A stretch of 64,000 bases of DNA from Morella rubra (taxonomy: Eukaryota > Streptophyta > Magnoliopsida > Fagales > Myricaceae): the NCBI GenBank assembly GCA_003952965.2, contig CM025850.1:25403618-25467617 (forward strand), given 5' to 3'. The notes under the pieces are model-generated. The model searched no databases. It had not been told where the DNA came from and saw nothing but the letters and a program-made list of their open reading frames with translations. Positions 1 to 12,700 of this stretch are shown here, piece by piece. The translations under genes and the position numbers were made by a program. Every line of letters begins with the position of its first letter. Positions within the stretch are counted from its first letter, which is position 1.

Positions 1-476
1 CCCAAAAAATGCTAGTGTATATAAGCATTTTATACAAGTTCTAGAATAAAATCAAATATCACTTGGGAAACTTATCAAAGTAGCTTAGCTCCACAAGGTT
101 TATCAAATTAGATATAAAAAGCAGTAAAAGAAATCATCTTACCCCACCAAGTTACCATTTATATAGACAAGATTCAACTACACAATGTTGAAATAATCAT
201 TATAAATACCCACTTCAACATGAATGCCCTTCATGGTCTTTTAGATACCCTAATTGTAGAAAAAAAATTATGAAAAATGTGAAATCACATAACATAGCAT
301 GCTAGGAGAGAAAATAAGATTCAAAATTATTGTTTCCATTTTCTTTCATTTTCTCATGCATAAAAAAATTATTGGAAATTTGAAATCTTAGAACCCTAAG
401 ATTAAAAATAAACCTTTATTATTCTTGATTTATTAGCTGAACTGGGGTTCCAAAATTGGGAGTAAATAAGAATTAC
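1..476. other. AT-rich non-coding DNA, no gene seen
   Basis: No reading frame here resembles a known family and no repeat structure stands out. If the possible exon at 477-594 is real, this stretch would hold the first intron of that minus-strand gene. Confidence 0.4.
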
Positions 477-594
477 ATGTTTTGAGGAGGAATACGAGGA
501 TGGGCAACGATCTTTGGAGCTTGTTCAGTTCATCTTTACTTTCTTCTTCAGCCTTCGATACGTCGGAGGAGGAGGAATAACCGTAATCTACCAT
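477..594 (-). CDS. Possible first coding exon of an unidentified gene (partial)
   Basis: Reading the minus strand from an ATG at 594, an open frame begins MVDYGYSSSSDVSKAEEE and runs 39 codons to a plausible GTAATT splice donor just below 477. The peptide is Ser/Glu-rich like many plant nuclear-protein N-termini, and the sequence above 594 is CT-rich on the minus strand, like a plant 5' leader. The rest of the gene would lie left of the window or in 1-476, where I see no second exon. I do not recognise the protein, and it may be a chance frame. Confidence 0.22.
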
Positions 595-855
595 AGACTT
601 CTCTCTCCAGCTCTCTAAGCTTTGTTCGGCGAGGTTTGTCTGGCGAGAGGAGGACTGCCAGAGAGATGGTGAAGGAGAAAAAAAATGGGGAGGAAGAAAG
701 GCGAAGGAGGGCTCATGCGTAGGAGGAAAGGTTAAGAGGGATTAAGCCGGTGGGGCCAAGTCGAGTCGCAAGCCCAATTCCTTCATTACATGACATGGAT
801 GTCTGTGAGTCGCTGAATTTGTGGGACAAAATTCTGTTCGTCCAATTAGACAAGT

Positions 856-1290
856 TTGGATATGTACTCTGAGGAGGGAATCCATTCCAAAAATGAGAAT
901 CTTAAAGACTCAGTGGAGTCAAAGAATGTCTTCAAACTGAACTTTGATATAATGGAAGAGGGGGGTAGTGATAATCCTCTAAAAGCTAAGGCAAGGGCGG
1001 CCAAATTGGCTATCAAGTTACCAGATGACAGCAAATTGCATGGCAGTGTTTTTGAAGGAGATGCCCAAGTTAGGATAAATAAAATCAATCATAGAGAAAT
1101 GCAAATTGGTCTGACTGATTGAAAATGACATCCAAGTTATAAGAGATAGTTTAAGTTATCACAAAAGCTAGACATTTCAGTGAATTTCCTAGAGAAGCTA
1201 ATGAAATGGCTCATATAATTGCTAAATGGTGTATTAGCTGTAACCAATTTGGAAATTTTTATGTAATGATTCTTCTGAAAGAGATTTTAC
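856..1290 (+). pseudogene. Relic of an L1-type LINE RNase H-like domain
   Basis: Plus-strand frames resemble the RNase H-like domain found at the end of plant L1 ORF2 proteins. The open frame 856-1122 holds AKARAAKLAIKLP followed by FEGDAQVRINKINHRE, matching the helix and the strand with the acidic residue of that fold. After a stop, a shifted frame near 1160-1250 reads FPREANEMAHIIAKWCISCN, matching the family's closing motif (P-R-x-A-N-x-x-A-H-x-x-A-K-W). At least two frame breaks separate these parts, so it cannot be active. No reverse transcriptase is visible upstream. It is probably an old LINE scrap, though a captured RNase H domain is possible. Confidence 0.5.
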
Positions 1291-2174
1291 ACTGATTTAA
1301 AAGAACGAAGTAATGATTGCTTAGAAAAAAAAATTGAGGTTAAATACATTTTTCATTACTAATCTATGGGTCACTAATACTTCGCACCCTAAACTACTAG
1401 TAGCTTTGAGACATTTCATCCTCAAAATATGGGTGTAAGTCGAACTTGATGAAAGTGGAATCTACCCGTCTGACTTCCGGTCCACTAACTAATGGATGCC
1501 CAAAATAGATTTTGATTCCGCTGTCGGTACTTGGAACTGAACTTAGCGGAACTGGATGTCATAAATATGGTAATGTAATGAATCATTTTGGGCCACATTT
1601 TTTAGCCCATTTAGGCCTTATTTTCTGAAAATAAGAATGTTATTTGGCCTATTTTGTGAGTTTTTATTATGCGGTCATTGTCCACTGTTTACACCAAAAA
1701 TATATGATCATTTCATGATACTTGCTCATTGTGCACATAATTTTCAAATTGTTCATTGTTTACAACTACAAATATCCCTAATATATCTCATCATTACAAT
1801 TCACATAATAAACTGATGTCTGGAAATTAAAAGATACATTCCAAAATCCAAAGGAACATTTCTCAATTACATAACAAATATCTCAATTATAGAAATAAAC
1901 ACTACAAATAAAAGTTTGCAATTAATTTATATTGCACCACATCAACTCAACAAGTGATTAGTGTTGGATTTTGGAGTGAAATGTTGGCCATCTTTTAAAC
2001 ACAAAACAAAAACGAGGTTAGCAATAATTGCACAAATAAAATGAATAAATACAAATTACAAATGGAAATGACAAATTAGAGTGAATGGCGGCAATTGATG
2101 GAAAATCAAACAACCTCTAGAGTCAAGACTCCAGAGGTTGTGAAATGTGAACAAGCCCGAGCTGAACGAAAAAT

Positions 2175-2177
<3 letters not shown>

Positions 2178-2219
<42 letters not shown>
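2178..2219. repeat. (GA)n microsatellite
   Basis: About 21 uninterrupted GA dinucleotides inside the 1.8 kb inverted-repeat element. Confidence 0.95.
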
Positions 2220-2223
<4 letters not shown>

Positions 2224-2904
2224 AAGAGAGAGGAGAGATAGACAGAGGGCGGCGGCTGTTGAAAGAGACGAGATAGATTAGAGACAAAGTGAAAGAGCGG
2301 AGAGTGAGGTGTGGTAAGGACGAGAGTTTAGGGTTAGTGAGAAACGCTAGGTCAAAACGACAACGCTTTGATCCAAGGTTTTATTTTTTGTATTAACATA
2401 TTCAAAACGAGGTCATTCTATTTTAAATGAAATAGCGTTGTTTTAATGTTTCGAGGGAAAAAAAGAATACCAAAACTAGATTTTTTCGCTAAACCAACAG
2501 AATTTTATGCTTTCGATTATACTTTTGAAAAATGGCCAAAATGGACTCCAATTCCAGTTCATGGTAGCCACGGACCTTACTGGACCGAAATTGTAATCTA
2601 AAGTCCGTTGGTAGCTAGACTGATAGTATAACCCTACCTCAAATTACTAATTCACACTTTACACCCCTATATAAATATTCCTTAAATTGAACAAAACCAT
2701 GCATATGTGCCATCTTTGAACATAAACTGATTCTTTCTAAAAGTCATCTCAATTTTTTTATTTTGATTTATTTTATTTTATTTTGATTTTTGACGTTTTG
2801 GTATTTTGTCCTAATCCAAAGATTAATTTTATAAATTTAACTGCAACCACGATGCATATAGTTTATTTTTCATTCAAATTTGGCTTCAATTTCTCAAATG
2901 CTAT

Positions 2905-3090
2905 AGATAGAGGTTGCAGAGTATCAATAACTGATAGTTTGAGGGCTTCAATTTAGCAAATGCTACAGATAGAGGTTGCAGAGTATCAATAACTGATAGT
3001 TTGAGGATAAAATGTCTCAAAATCTACCAGATAGAGGTTGCAGAGTATCAATAACTGATAGTTTGAGGATAAAATGTCTCAGAAGATCAA
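2905..3090 (+). repeat. Three tandem copies of a 62-bp unit
   Basis: The block starting agatagaggttgcagagtat recurs at 2905, 2967 and 3029, a constant 62-bp spacing. Copies are nearly identical over the first 40 bases and differ mainly at their distal ends. It lies just inside the right inverted repeat of the surrounding element. Confidence 0.85.
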
Positions 3091-3136
3091 AGTATAGCTG
3101 ACCTCATAATTGAGGAGTGAAAAATATATTTAACTA

Positions 3137-3192
3137 AAAAAAATTAAAAAAAGAACACAACGGGCAGCTAGGTTGAGGAATGACGAGTATAG

Positions 3193-3224
<32 letters not shown>

Positions 3225-3785
3225 CCGCAGACATTGATAAGTGAAGAGTTGAAAATACGGTTAATAACACAATGGGATGAAAAACAAAAAAAGAAATTAC
3301 TGAAACCATTATATTACACCCCATGGTTTGGTCGGGGCTGGCCCCCCGACCTCCTAGAATCGACTCCTGAACTAACTCTTTAAGGGGGTCGGTTTTCAAA
3401 AAACTTGGGCCGACCGTAAGTTACCCTGATCAAAGCCTAACCAAATTCAGTCAGTTTCGGACGGGTGGATCGGGCTCGGACCCAAATCTGAACAATCCTA
3501 CTCTGTAGTTAAGAATCAACCAATACGAAAATTTAAAGAGAAAAGAAAACAATAGGAAACAGTTTTTATATATAGGATATAGCAATGTTACATTTCAATA
3601 TGGGAGGCGAGACCAATAAAAAAGAAAATAGATGGACAACAAGAAGCTGAGTTTTGAAGCATGAACACGAATAATTAAGGGAAATTGTCATCAACGAAGA
3701 TAATTGAGAGAAATTGCCGGGTGGAAGTCCACGTGTCAATGGTGAGTAACTCATGCATTTATACAATAATAGGACGGATGAGAAG
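3137..3785. other. Poly-T tract and probable 3' flank of the syntaxin gene
   Basis: A run of 30 T at 3195-3224 is followed by unassigned sequence with GC-richer patches (3330-3500). The part nearest 3785 is expected to contain the 3' untranslated region of the minus-strand syntaxin gene. Confidence 0.5.
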
Positions 3786-6700
3786 CTAAGCACCCTTGTT
3801 GCTACTCCATGGCTTGATTACGGCTACAACAATGATGGCAACAATGATTAGAAGGATGATGATTGCAATACACATCCATTTCCTGGAGTTCTTCTGTAGC
3901 GTCTTGGCCCTTTGGAGGGCTGTATTCCCTTGCTGCACATGATCTACTGCACTTGAGACCTGAAAGTGGCGAGGGAATGCGCTCATTGTTCAGAGGTTAA
4001 TCTAATCAAACAAGGTAATGCAGGGACTGATGTTAGATATGTTACTGAGATATTTTACGAAGATATTTTGAGATATTTTAGGAGATCTATTTTTAAAGAT
4101 TTTATTCAGGATTGATTCATTTGTATACATGTATCTATAAATAGAGAAGCACCCTTTGGGGAAGAGGTATTCAGACCAATTGACAAGATCTAATCTAGAA
4201 AGAAATTCACAGAAGGATCATCGTTAAAGAGCAGTTCTATTACCTGTGATTCTATGTTGTCGAGCAAGTCCCCCTGTGCATCCACCAACACTGCCATATC
4301 CATAAATATCTGCAATAGGGATGGAACTTTAATGAAAATATGCCCCAGAAAATGCTCTCTCCCCGCAAATGCCCACATACACACTCATTCTTCCTCAGTT
4401 GAATTCCCTAATGTGTGTCTACGCCACATATATAATGTAGTATATGTTAAATTAATGATTGTATGCAATAAGACCTGTTCGGGTTTATATGTGCAGGTGT
4501 TTGTGTGAATGCAAGTAAGAAGAAATAGTAGTTTATTTCAAGCACAAACAGCTCTCTTATGTTCGATGCCTCCAAGATGTCCACTCCATAAGTTAACGTC
4601 ACATCCCACCAATGAAAACCTGCTGATATTCCTTATCTAGGCAAATCTCAAGGGAATCCTAACAACTCTACAAGCGTCTCAAACACACCGATTTTCCAGT
4701 CTGTGACGCACCCTATAAGATGTCGAGTAAAAATGATACTAAGGAATGGTGCGAGGCCTCGTAAAAGAATACAACGAAGTCAGTGTTTAGAAGCAGAAAA
4801 AAAATCTCCTCAAGAAGAAGTTAACACACGCATGGAACAAAAGCAAGTAGCTGTCATTGATGTATTGCCGAATTTGGCAAGTCAAATACTTCTCTTGTGA
4901 GTCATATACAACAATGGATTGGAATGAGACATGTTTTTGAAAATCGCGTCCCATGACATCTTGGGATAAAACTTATTTTGAATTAGAATCTTTATTTTGT
5001 ATGTTATGGGACAGATAAGTAATTTTAGCGCAACTCCTGTGAATTAATGGTATTTTGGTACTTGAATTGATTCCATACCTTCACAAGAATTTCCGCATCT
5101 TAGTTTTGTAGTCTGTTTTTCTGTTTTATTAGGACTCTAGTTCATCAGTCAAAATAGGAATCCTATCACCAGAAAGCAAGAAGAGTCTCTTTCTCTATAT
5201 ATATTCAACATACTCGAAAGAAGTTAGAGACATGGTTAAAGTAATTATGAGGTTTCTGTATTAGTGAACTCATTCATTCATTCTCTCTCTCTCATTCTTC
5301 TTTCCTATGGATGGGTACTCTTGGTTTACTGTTTACAGCCCATCAGCCACTTCCTTATGTACTTTCCCGCAACAGCCACCAAATAACTCCTTACAACAAA
5401 CCTTGAAGTCCTATTACTTAGTGCTTCAAGGAAATCCGGGTACCTGGTTCAATTTCAGACCTTCTTTGCCACTTCCTCTCATCTTTTCAAATGATAACCA
5501 AACTACTATATTCCAAAACCTAGTTACATTTAGGATCTAGAATAAACTTATTTCACCTAAACCAGAGAAAAGTTGGAGTTCCAAACAAAGAAACAAACAA
5601 ATTTACAAAAGATTCAAAGAAGATTGAGATCCGTTAAACAGGATGACAATTCCTAGGCTTGAAAAACGTCTTTATCTCTTGATACAGCAAATGTTTCACT
5701 CCTATACACCCAACAAAGCAACCAAGGCCTCAGCCTTTTGAATTCAACACTAAAAGATGTGTATTGTGCCAATTTCCCTCCTTGAGGAGACTAAGAATAA
5801 ATTTGGACTGTAGATTACAACAGCACAAACAATTATAGACCTTTAATCCTAATACGGTCCATTTGCCAAGTGTTCACTAGTTCCATTCAATGACTCATAA
5901 ATACGCACTTTTCCTCTCTTTCTGGTGGCCCTGTTGGCTCTTCCCTTGATTAATGACTGTGCCTATCAATTAGCCAACAGAACCAACATGTAGCATGCCC
6001 TTTTCATCAACTCAGAGAGCCTCTTTAATCAGTGTCTATTTTTTTCCAGCCTGACTTTCCCTAAAGAGCATTGTTGACACTTTGGCTTTCCCAGTCTATT
6101 TTGATTGGCATGCCAAGTAAGACAAAACAGCTACCCTCGCCACCAGGTAGGACTTCTACTGACGTTATGGCAAGAGATATGGCAAAAAACAGCTCATCAG
6201 CTATTTACCATGCTTGCATTAGCATAAGCCAAAATCATTATCATCAAATGAGTACATAGAGATGGCAGAGAACCTCGTAAAGCAAAATCCAAACGTGGAT
6301 AGTGATTTAGGTTACAGAAGGTTTCCTATTTACTGTACTGAGTATTGAAATTACTAAGGAGCCCTCTTCAAATTCCAAAAGTCTAGGTTGAGTTACTGCA
6401 GTATATGATAAACTTAATAACATGATACACATGAATGCAAGCAACTAATAATACCTGTTGTAGATCAAGAAGCTTCCTCTCAACTTCTCTAACTGCATCA
6501 TGGCGCTCATGAATTTCTGCCACAGTGGCCATTATCTGCAATAGAAACAACGTATGCGAAATGAGGTGTGACCAATTTGAATGACTTTATCCCCACATAA
6601 TGTTGTCCTTGTAACCTGTTATACCGAATAAATCCTCACAACTTTCCCAACAACCTCTCTACCCACATTCTCAACCAAAAACAGAAAAAAGAAGAGAAAA

Positions 6701-9700
6701 CCAGGGGAGAGAGACAGAGATGATTATCCAAAGAGTCTCCAGCTAGTGTTTTCATTGTTGGGGTGGAAACATAGCATATTGTTTCTGGAGAATGATTGCT
6801 CCTTGCGTAGTTCCTCAAAACTCACTAGCAAATTTGAACTAAAGAATGGATTGACAAACCTGCCCTCGCCCTTGTTCTTGAATTGCCTTTTGGAAAATTT
6901 GTTCGCTATCTCCAGTTTCAATTAATCTCTCAATTGTCTGCACATTGGTTTAAATAATTAGAATAATATCTTGACAAACTATTTTTTTTCCTTCTGACCT
7001 GACAAATTATAGATTTACTTGGGAATTTTAAGTATGGAACAAACTTCACCTCTTCATCAGCTCTTGTGCCCGTCACTGAAAATCATGAAACCAGGTGATT
7101 CAAAGAGGTTAACTACTTCTCAAGAAAATGTAGCAGATCATACTGCAGACAAATAGCCATTGATCAGTACAAGTGAAGGTTCAAACCTGTAAAGACACGC
7201 CTCTCAACAATCTCCCGGTATTCTTGATGAATTGTTTCCCGTAGAATCTGCAAACAATTTTTCACTTTAGATCGTAAGAACAAATGGAGGAGAAAAATAT
7301 CATTCCAATGAAAATATACATCTGACCACCAACCTGAAATTCAGCCATCTTGTCCTTCAACTTCTTTTTCAAGGAACTGCAACAAAGTACCACAGACAAG
7401 AAATCATATTCTGTTGACTTGACCAATAAAATCTGTTGAGCCATGGAAATATTGAAAATTGGGGAATTCAATAAAAAGAGACCAATTCCATGAAATATAA
7501 TTCAGAAACAATTTAAACTCAATGACAACAAATCAGCTTTCATTGACTTCTCAACCAATTACACATATAATTCACACTCTAATGTTGGCAATATGCAACT
7601 CAATGTTAGTGATTCACATTAGGAATGTTATTTTTGGTTGTTTGCTGTTGCCTAAAATTATCGTGACAAAATGGAGAACATTTTCTCCCCCATCTCCCTT
7701 GGATCCTAACTGCAGGAAGCGAAATATATATGCATTGAAATTTACTGATCAAACTCTAGTAATCTTCTCACTAGTTTTTCTTTTACAATCAGTATGAAAA
7801 CAAAAAATGCATTTTTATTCCCAATAAAACAGCAGAAAGTAAATAAAACCAACCATGTTCTTGTACATTTGCAAACCCAACCAAACTACAGAACTTAGTA
7901 ATATCAACCAATTTGGTAGAAGATCTACAAAAGACAAATACCCTTCACAACAGAACAAGCAAAACCTACATTGCCTTATTGAAGGATAGAAATTTGTTGT
8001 ACATTATGAATCAAGACTTTACAGGTTCCAATAATAATCTACCAATTAGATGTTTCAATCACTTGCAGTTGCAGGTCTTATATGGTTGCCCATGCATAAT
8101 GCAAATGCAACAAAACAGGGACACAATTAAACAGAATCTGCCATTTCCAAGCATGTTGTGGGAAGACATTATTGATGACTTCATAACATTGCAACTCATT
8201 TTTCTTCTCAAAATACCTCATCACATGATAGCTCAAAACAAACAACACAATATAAAAAGGGAAGGCAAAGTTTAGTATAACTTACCTAGTTGTAGCTGTT
8301 CTAGTACGGTCAAGAGCTGTTCCTTTTCCACACCCAGGCTTCTGCCTATTTGCTAAATTCTGAATCACAAAGAAAGAGGAGAAAAGAAAGTTGGTGCCAC
8401 ATGAACAAACAAATTACTACAAAGCACTAAAAAGAAACATAAGTCTGACTTCTTTGTCGAGTTCTTCAATTTTTGACTTCATGTAACGGGAAACTTTGTC
8501 CAGCTTGATTGCTGCAGATGACAACAGGATCAATCATCATATTCTCATTAACACATGAAAGCAGATGGACCAAAATTATGGTCCTTCAACAAAACTAAGG
8601 TCGGCACCTTACTTGTTTGTGCTCATTTTTGACTGCACTATATTGGTGCGTTATTAAATGGATCATCTCTTTTAATGCTTGATTGCACGGGAACAGCCAG
8701 TCGTGTTCACTGATTTTCCCTTGGCACGGTAATTCCCTCTTCAACCTTCTCCACGCTCTGATTGTTTTAAAAATCAATCATGTATGGATGAATTAGCAGG
8801 GTTTTTGTTGGTATAAAACATAACATTCTTGTTCATATGTGTTCGTAATTGTATATTACGATTATAAGCTCTATCCATTATGTAGCATATTTGGTTTAAT
8901 GTATGCATATGGTCGTTTAAGTTCAAAGCACTGCACAATGGCAAGTATGTTGCTTTCTATGTCATAACCAAATATGTAGTTCGATGTCATTCCATTTATA
9001 TTTAGTTAAAAGTGTATTTTCTTCAATGTATATAACATTATGTGTTACATATTAGATTTAACTATTTTTAGCAATTTACGTCATCTGTATATTTGTATAG
9101 GTAATATGGAGCTACAAATCCTTTCCCAGGAATTTTTATTGATCTCCATTTTCTTAACTTCCATAATTAAAACCCAAATGTGCAATGTATATCAAATTCT
9201 TGCGGAAAACATAAATAATTAAATTTTATTTTTACATAAAAGGGTAAGATCAGGGGAGTCCTTTATCACGGGATAACGGATAAGCATGGAAGAAAATCTA
9301 ATTTAATTAATAGGTCTTTTTTAGTATACCCTAAAACGTAGTCATCTATAATTTGAGGATAAATTTTAGCATTGATTCTTTACATGTAGCCATTTATGAT
9401 CAATGTTAAATAAGAAATCTTGATTCTATTTAGTCAGTGATTTATAATTCGATATATTAAGTCTACAATTGAGATCTTATCAAGTCAAAAAACAATTGAT
9501 ATAGTTGTAAAAATTCAGGGCAATGATTACTGTTGGAAAGATGTATGTATGATTAGTTTATGCTAATAATAATTTGAATGACAAATTTAAAAGTTTTTAT
9601 GTATTAGTGCCTGAATTAAAATGTACTTAATTACTTGATGCAGCAAAATAATTTGAAAGAAAAACATAGAAAAGCAACCTGAGCTCCAGCCCAGCTCATT

Positions 9701-12700
9701 TCTTTGTTCTGGGTCAAGCTTGAGCTTCGTTAAAATTCGGTGGGTAGAGTTTGAATAGGGATCTTCGAGTTTTACTTGAGCTCGAGCTACAATATTCCAA
9801 GTTCAAACATCCACTATTCGGCTTGTTTACACCCCTAACTATACCCATTAGGTTGTTGCCCCCCTACCCTTGGTCCAAGGGGCAATGAGCATTGGCAAAA
9901 AAATCCCCATCAAAGGAATTTAACATGCACTAAATACATCAGTATTCAAAGCCTAAGACATGCCATGAACATGAAGAAAAGATGTGGCTAACATAACCGC
10001 CCTCATACTCTACTTTTAGATGCTTCAGCAGCTTGCATCATACCCCCATCCTTTCGTATACAGCTTTTTTTTTTGGGGGGGTGCAATTCACGTAAGACAT
10101 TGTTGATGCCTCTATTCCACAAACAATAACAAAATAGATCACACCTTGTTCTAACCCTCTCGCAAATACTGAATCAACATTTTACTTTCACTAAGAAAGT
10201 AGAAGAGGGAAAAATGAAACAGAGCATACCTAGCATGATACATGCAAACCTTGAATGAATATCAACAGATATGCAATAAGTAGAGATTACCTTTCATGGC
10301 AGGAACTTTAGTTACAGCCTTGGACTCTATGTGAGCATCCTGCAAGAAACCAGAAATGCAGCACTCTCTAATCATCCACGCTCATCAGATAGTAACACCT
10401 TCCACAACATTCATTATCATGCACTAAAAGTACAAATGGGGATACCTTATGATCTTGGACATTAGCTAAATTAAACAGCCTACAATTTTCTGCTATGAAT
10501 AGATTGCAAAATTAGAACACAATGAATTTCATATCTACATTGTCAACCTTTGATCTGCTATTTCCATGTGAGAGTCCTAATGCAGGAAAATCTGAGTGTT
10601 GTTATGCAGTTGATAGGAACTATACAAGTAACTAGCTTCTTATTTGTTAAGGCATTATTGTAAATACTATTTACGGCTATGTTAGAAAAGTCAACCTCAG
10701 CACTTGTCAGATTGGATGCTTTATCATGATGGACTTCAATGTTATCTAGCATGCTGGATACATCTGTTAGTCTGTTTTCCTTTTTCAGCAGAAAAGAGCT
10801 GTAACTTCATTTCTACTACAGTGAATCAGTTTCCATAATTGGTACCACAGCAGAACAGTCCGATACTTCAGAGCTGTGCACAGTTTGGTTATACTTCAAC
10901 CGAAGGGGATCATTCTCCCTATCCCTACTTGTACATCCTTCAATATCATGGCATGCTGGTGTCAAGCTCAATTGACATTCTGAAATTCCATAGTAAAAAA
11001 AGGTGATAGCATCGGATAAGTGAAATAGTCGACACAATCCGATGAATATAAGCTCTGACATGTTAAGAGAGGATCTGTCCAAAATAGTGCATTCACAAAA
11101 ATCACTCTAAAGGGCACATGTTGACAGATTATCAACCTCAAAAAGGAATCAAACTATTTAGCAGATAATGGTTATTTTGGAACAACAAACCCTCCATGTG
11201 CATAGCACAGGTAGAGGACTTCTCCGCCTGCCTCACTCTTCCCCTCTCTCTGTCTCCTCCCATACAAGGGTGCCTATTGTTTTTTTTCCTCATACAGAAA
11301 TATGTTTGACGAGACACACATTCCTCTACTCTCGAATACTCTTATGACTATTTCACTTTCGTTCATCTTTTACTTTTCAGTATTTTACGCAAGGTTATAT
11401 CAAGGACTTTGAAATAGTAAATATGCAGTAACTCTGAAGAGCAATGTTAGAGAGTTTTAGAAAGTGCAAAACTGTGTCAAACAGAGAAAATGAGATTATC
11501 CAAATCCATGGTAGTATAGATGTTAAAAGGAAAAACATGGTTTGCTGAGTAGTAATGGGAGGCTAGCAAGAAACATCACAACCTAGCCCAGCTTGAAATG
11601 CCAATTAAATATGTAAATTTTTACCTGCAGCTTTTTAAGTAAACCGTCAAGCTTCCCATATTGCTTCTCAACCTCTGTAACCTGGAAGCCAAGACATATA
11701 TCGTAGTTTCCGAATTAAGATGGTATCATTGCATATATAAGTTTATTGGAGCCCATACAAGGAAAAACAGTGACAGAAAAAGACGATGACGCTGATCTTT
11801 TTCTTGCCTGGAAAGATTAGCATAACCATAAAACCTAGCTGCAGCACCTGTTTAAAGAAATTCTCCAAGCCCAACTCTCCTGAATTCATTGGAAGATGCG
11901 CTCCTAGCTCTATATCTCCACCTCCAGAAGCTTGACCCCGAGGGATCTCGAACGAGTCCTGAACATTTGGTCAACATATATAGTTCAGCAATCCTTTAAT
12001 CCCTTAAAATTTTGTCAGCCGCTTAAATGCCTTTTCAACATTTGGATCTATCCAAAGGCAACACAAAAACATGATCTAAAGAGAAAATGGAAGAAAACTA
12101 AAGACCTATAAACTCAAAGTTTGCAGTCACATGCGGCGAGGAGAGGGAGGGTATACTCTGTTCTCAATTTCCTTACATTTGTTAGATCCCTCAAAATTGG
12201 TATCGTAGTAAAAGTAAGTACTGCAAGCATCCATTAAACTCAGATACACTTAGATTTCACACTAAAGGTTATTCATCACAACATTGAAAAGATTCACCCT
12301 TGCAGACCTACAGTAAAGTCTTATCTAATTAATTACAAATCTGCTGCTTAGGAATTAATGTGAATTTGAAACCATACAGAGTTTAGATACAAAAACCATT
12401 CTGGACTTTGTAGAAACACGAAAAGCTAGAGGCCACACCCCAGGGGACATAGCAAGGTAAACAACCAATATTCCAAAAGCCCCTATCAGAAGCTGAGATG
12501 AAAAGCAAATACTTCTCAAAAGAAACGGCTGCTTCTATAATGATACGCCCACAATCCCCCCGCAGTCAGATATCAGCAGTAACAGAAAGTCCCCCCTCGT
12601 ATTATGCTAACCCAACCCTCCAACCCTTTGCTTTCATTCTGGTGGAATAACCATGTCAACACAATTGGATAGGGTGCAGGCATGCCTACTGACTCACCAA

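Larger units (their letters stand above)
1336..3136. mobile_element. Non-autonomous terminal-inverted-repeat element, about 1.8 kb, MULE-like
   Basis: The left end (gaggttaaatacatttttca) and the inverse complement of the right end (tagttaaatatatttttcac) match. Similarity continues inward through GAGACATTT-ATCCTCAAA motifs near 1412-1430 and 3062-3085, so the inverted repeats are roughly 90-100 bp and imperfect. A 9-bp flank aaaaaaatt is present on both sides (1327-1335 and 3137-3145), the length typical of Mutator-like insertions, although low complexity weakens it. No transposase frame lies inside. The interior holds a GA microsatellite and, near the right end, a 62-bp unit in three copies. 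Confidence 0.5.

Noticed and set aside
2905..3090. CRISPR-like regular spacing of repeats
   Set aside because: The units are contiguous tandem copies without unique spacers, and the genome is a plant's.
3330..3510. GC-rich patch with a ggctcggaccc-like sequence resembling a transposon end
   Set aside because: No matching second end; could not be assigned to any family.
5307..5540. 77-codon plus-strand frame in a syntaxin intron, reminiscent of a retroelement protein
   Set aside because: Too short and without a diagnostic motif; kept only as a weak hint of inserted LTR-type DNA.
8595..8777. Candidate missing syntaxin exon (a frame containing [14 protein letters not shown], near a repeat of gcttgattgc)
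   Set aside because: It does not encode the expected QRMEKDVDE-type residues, has no suitable acceptor/donor pair in the right phase, and the shared 10-mer is too short to matter.
9650..9850. Possible hAT-type end (ctcgagctacaat, ending tgtttacacccctaac)
   Set aside because: The right-end motif is typical of a dispersed element, but no partner end or target duplication was found in the intron.
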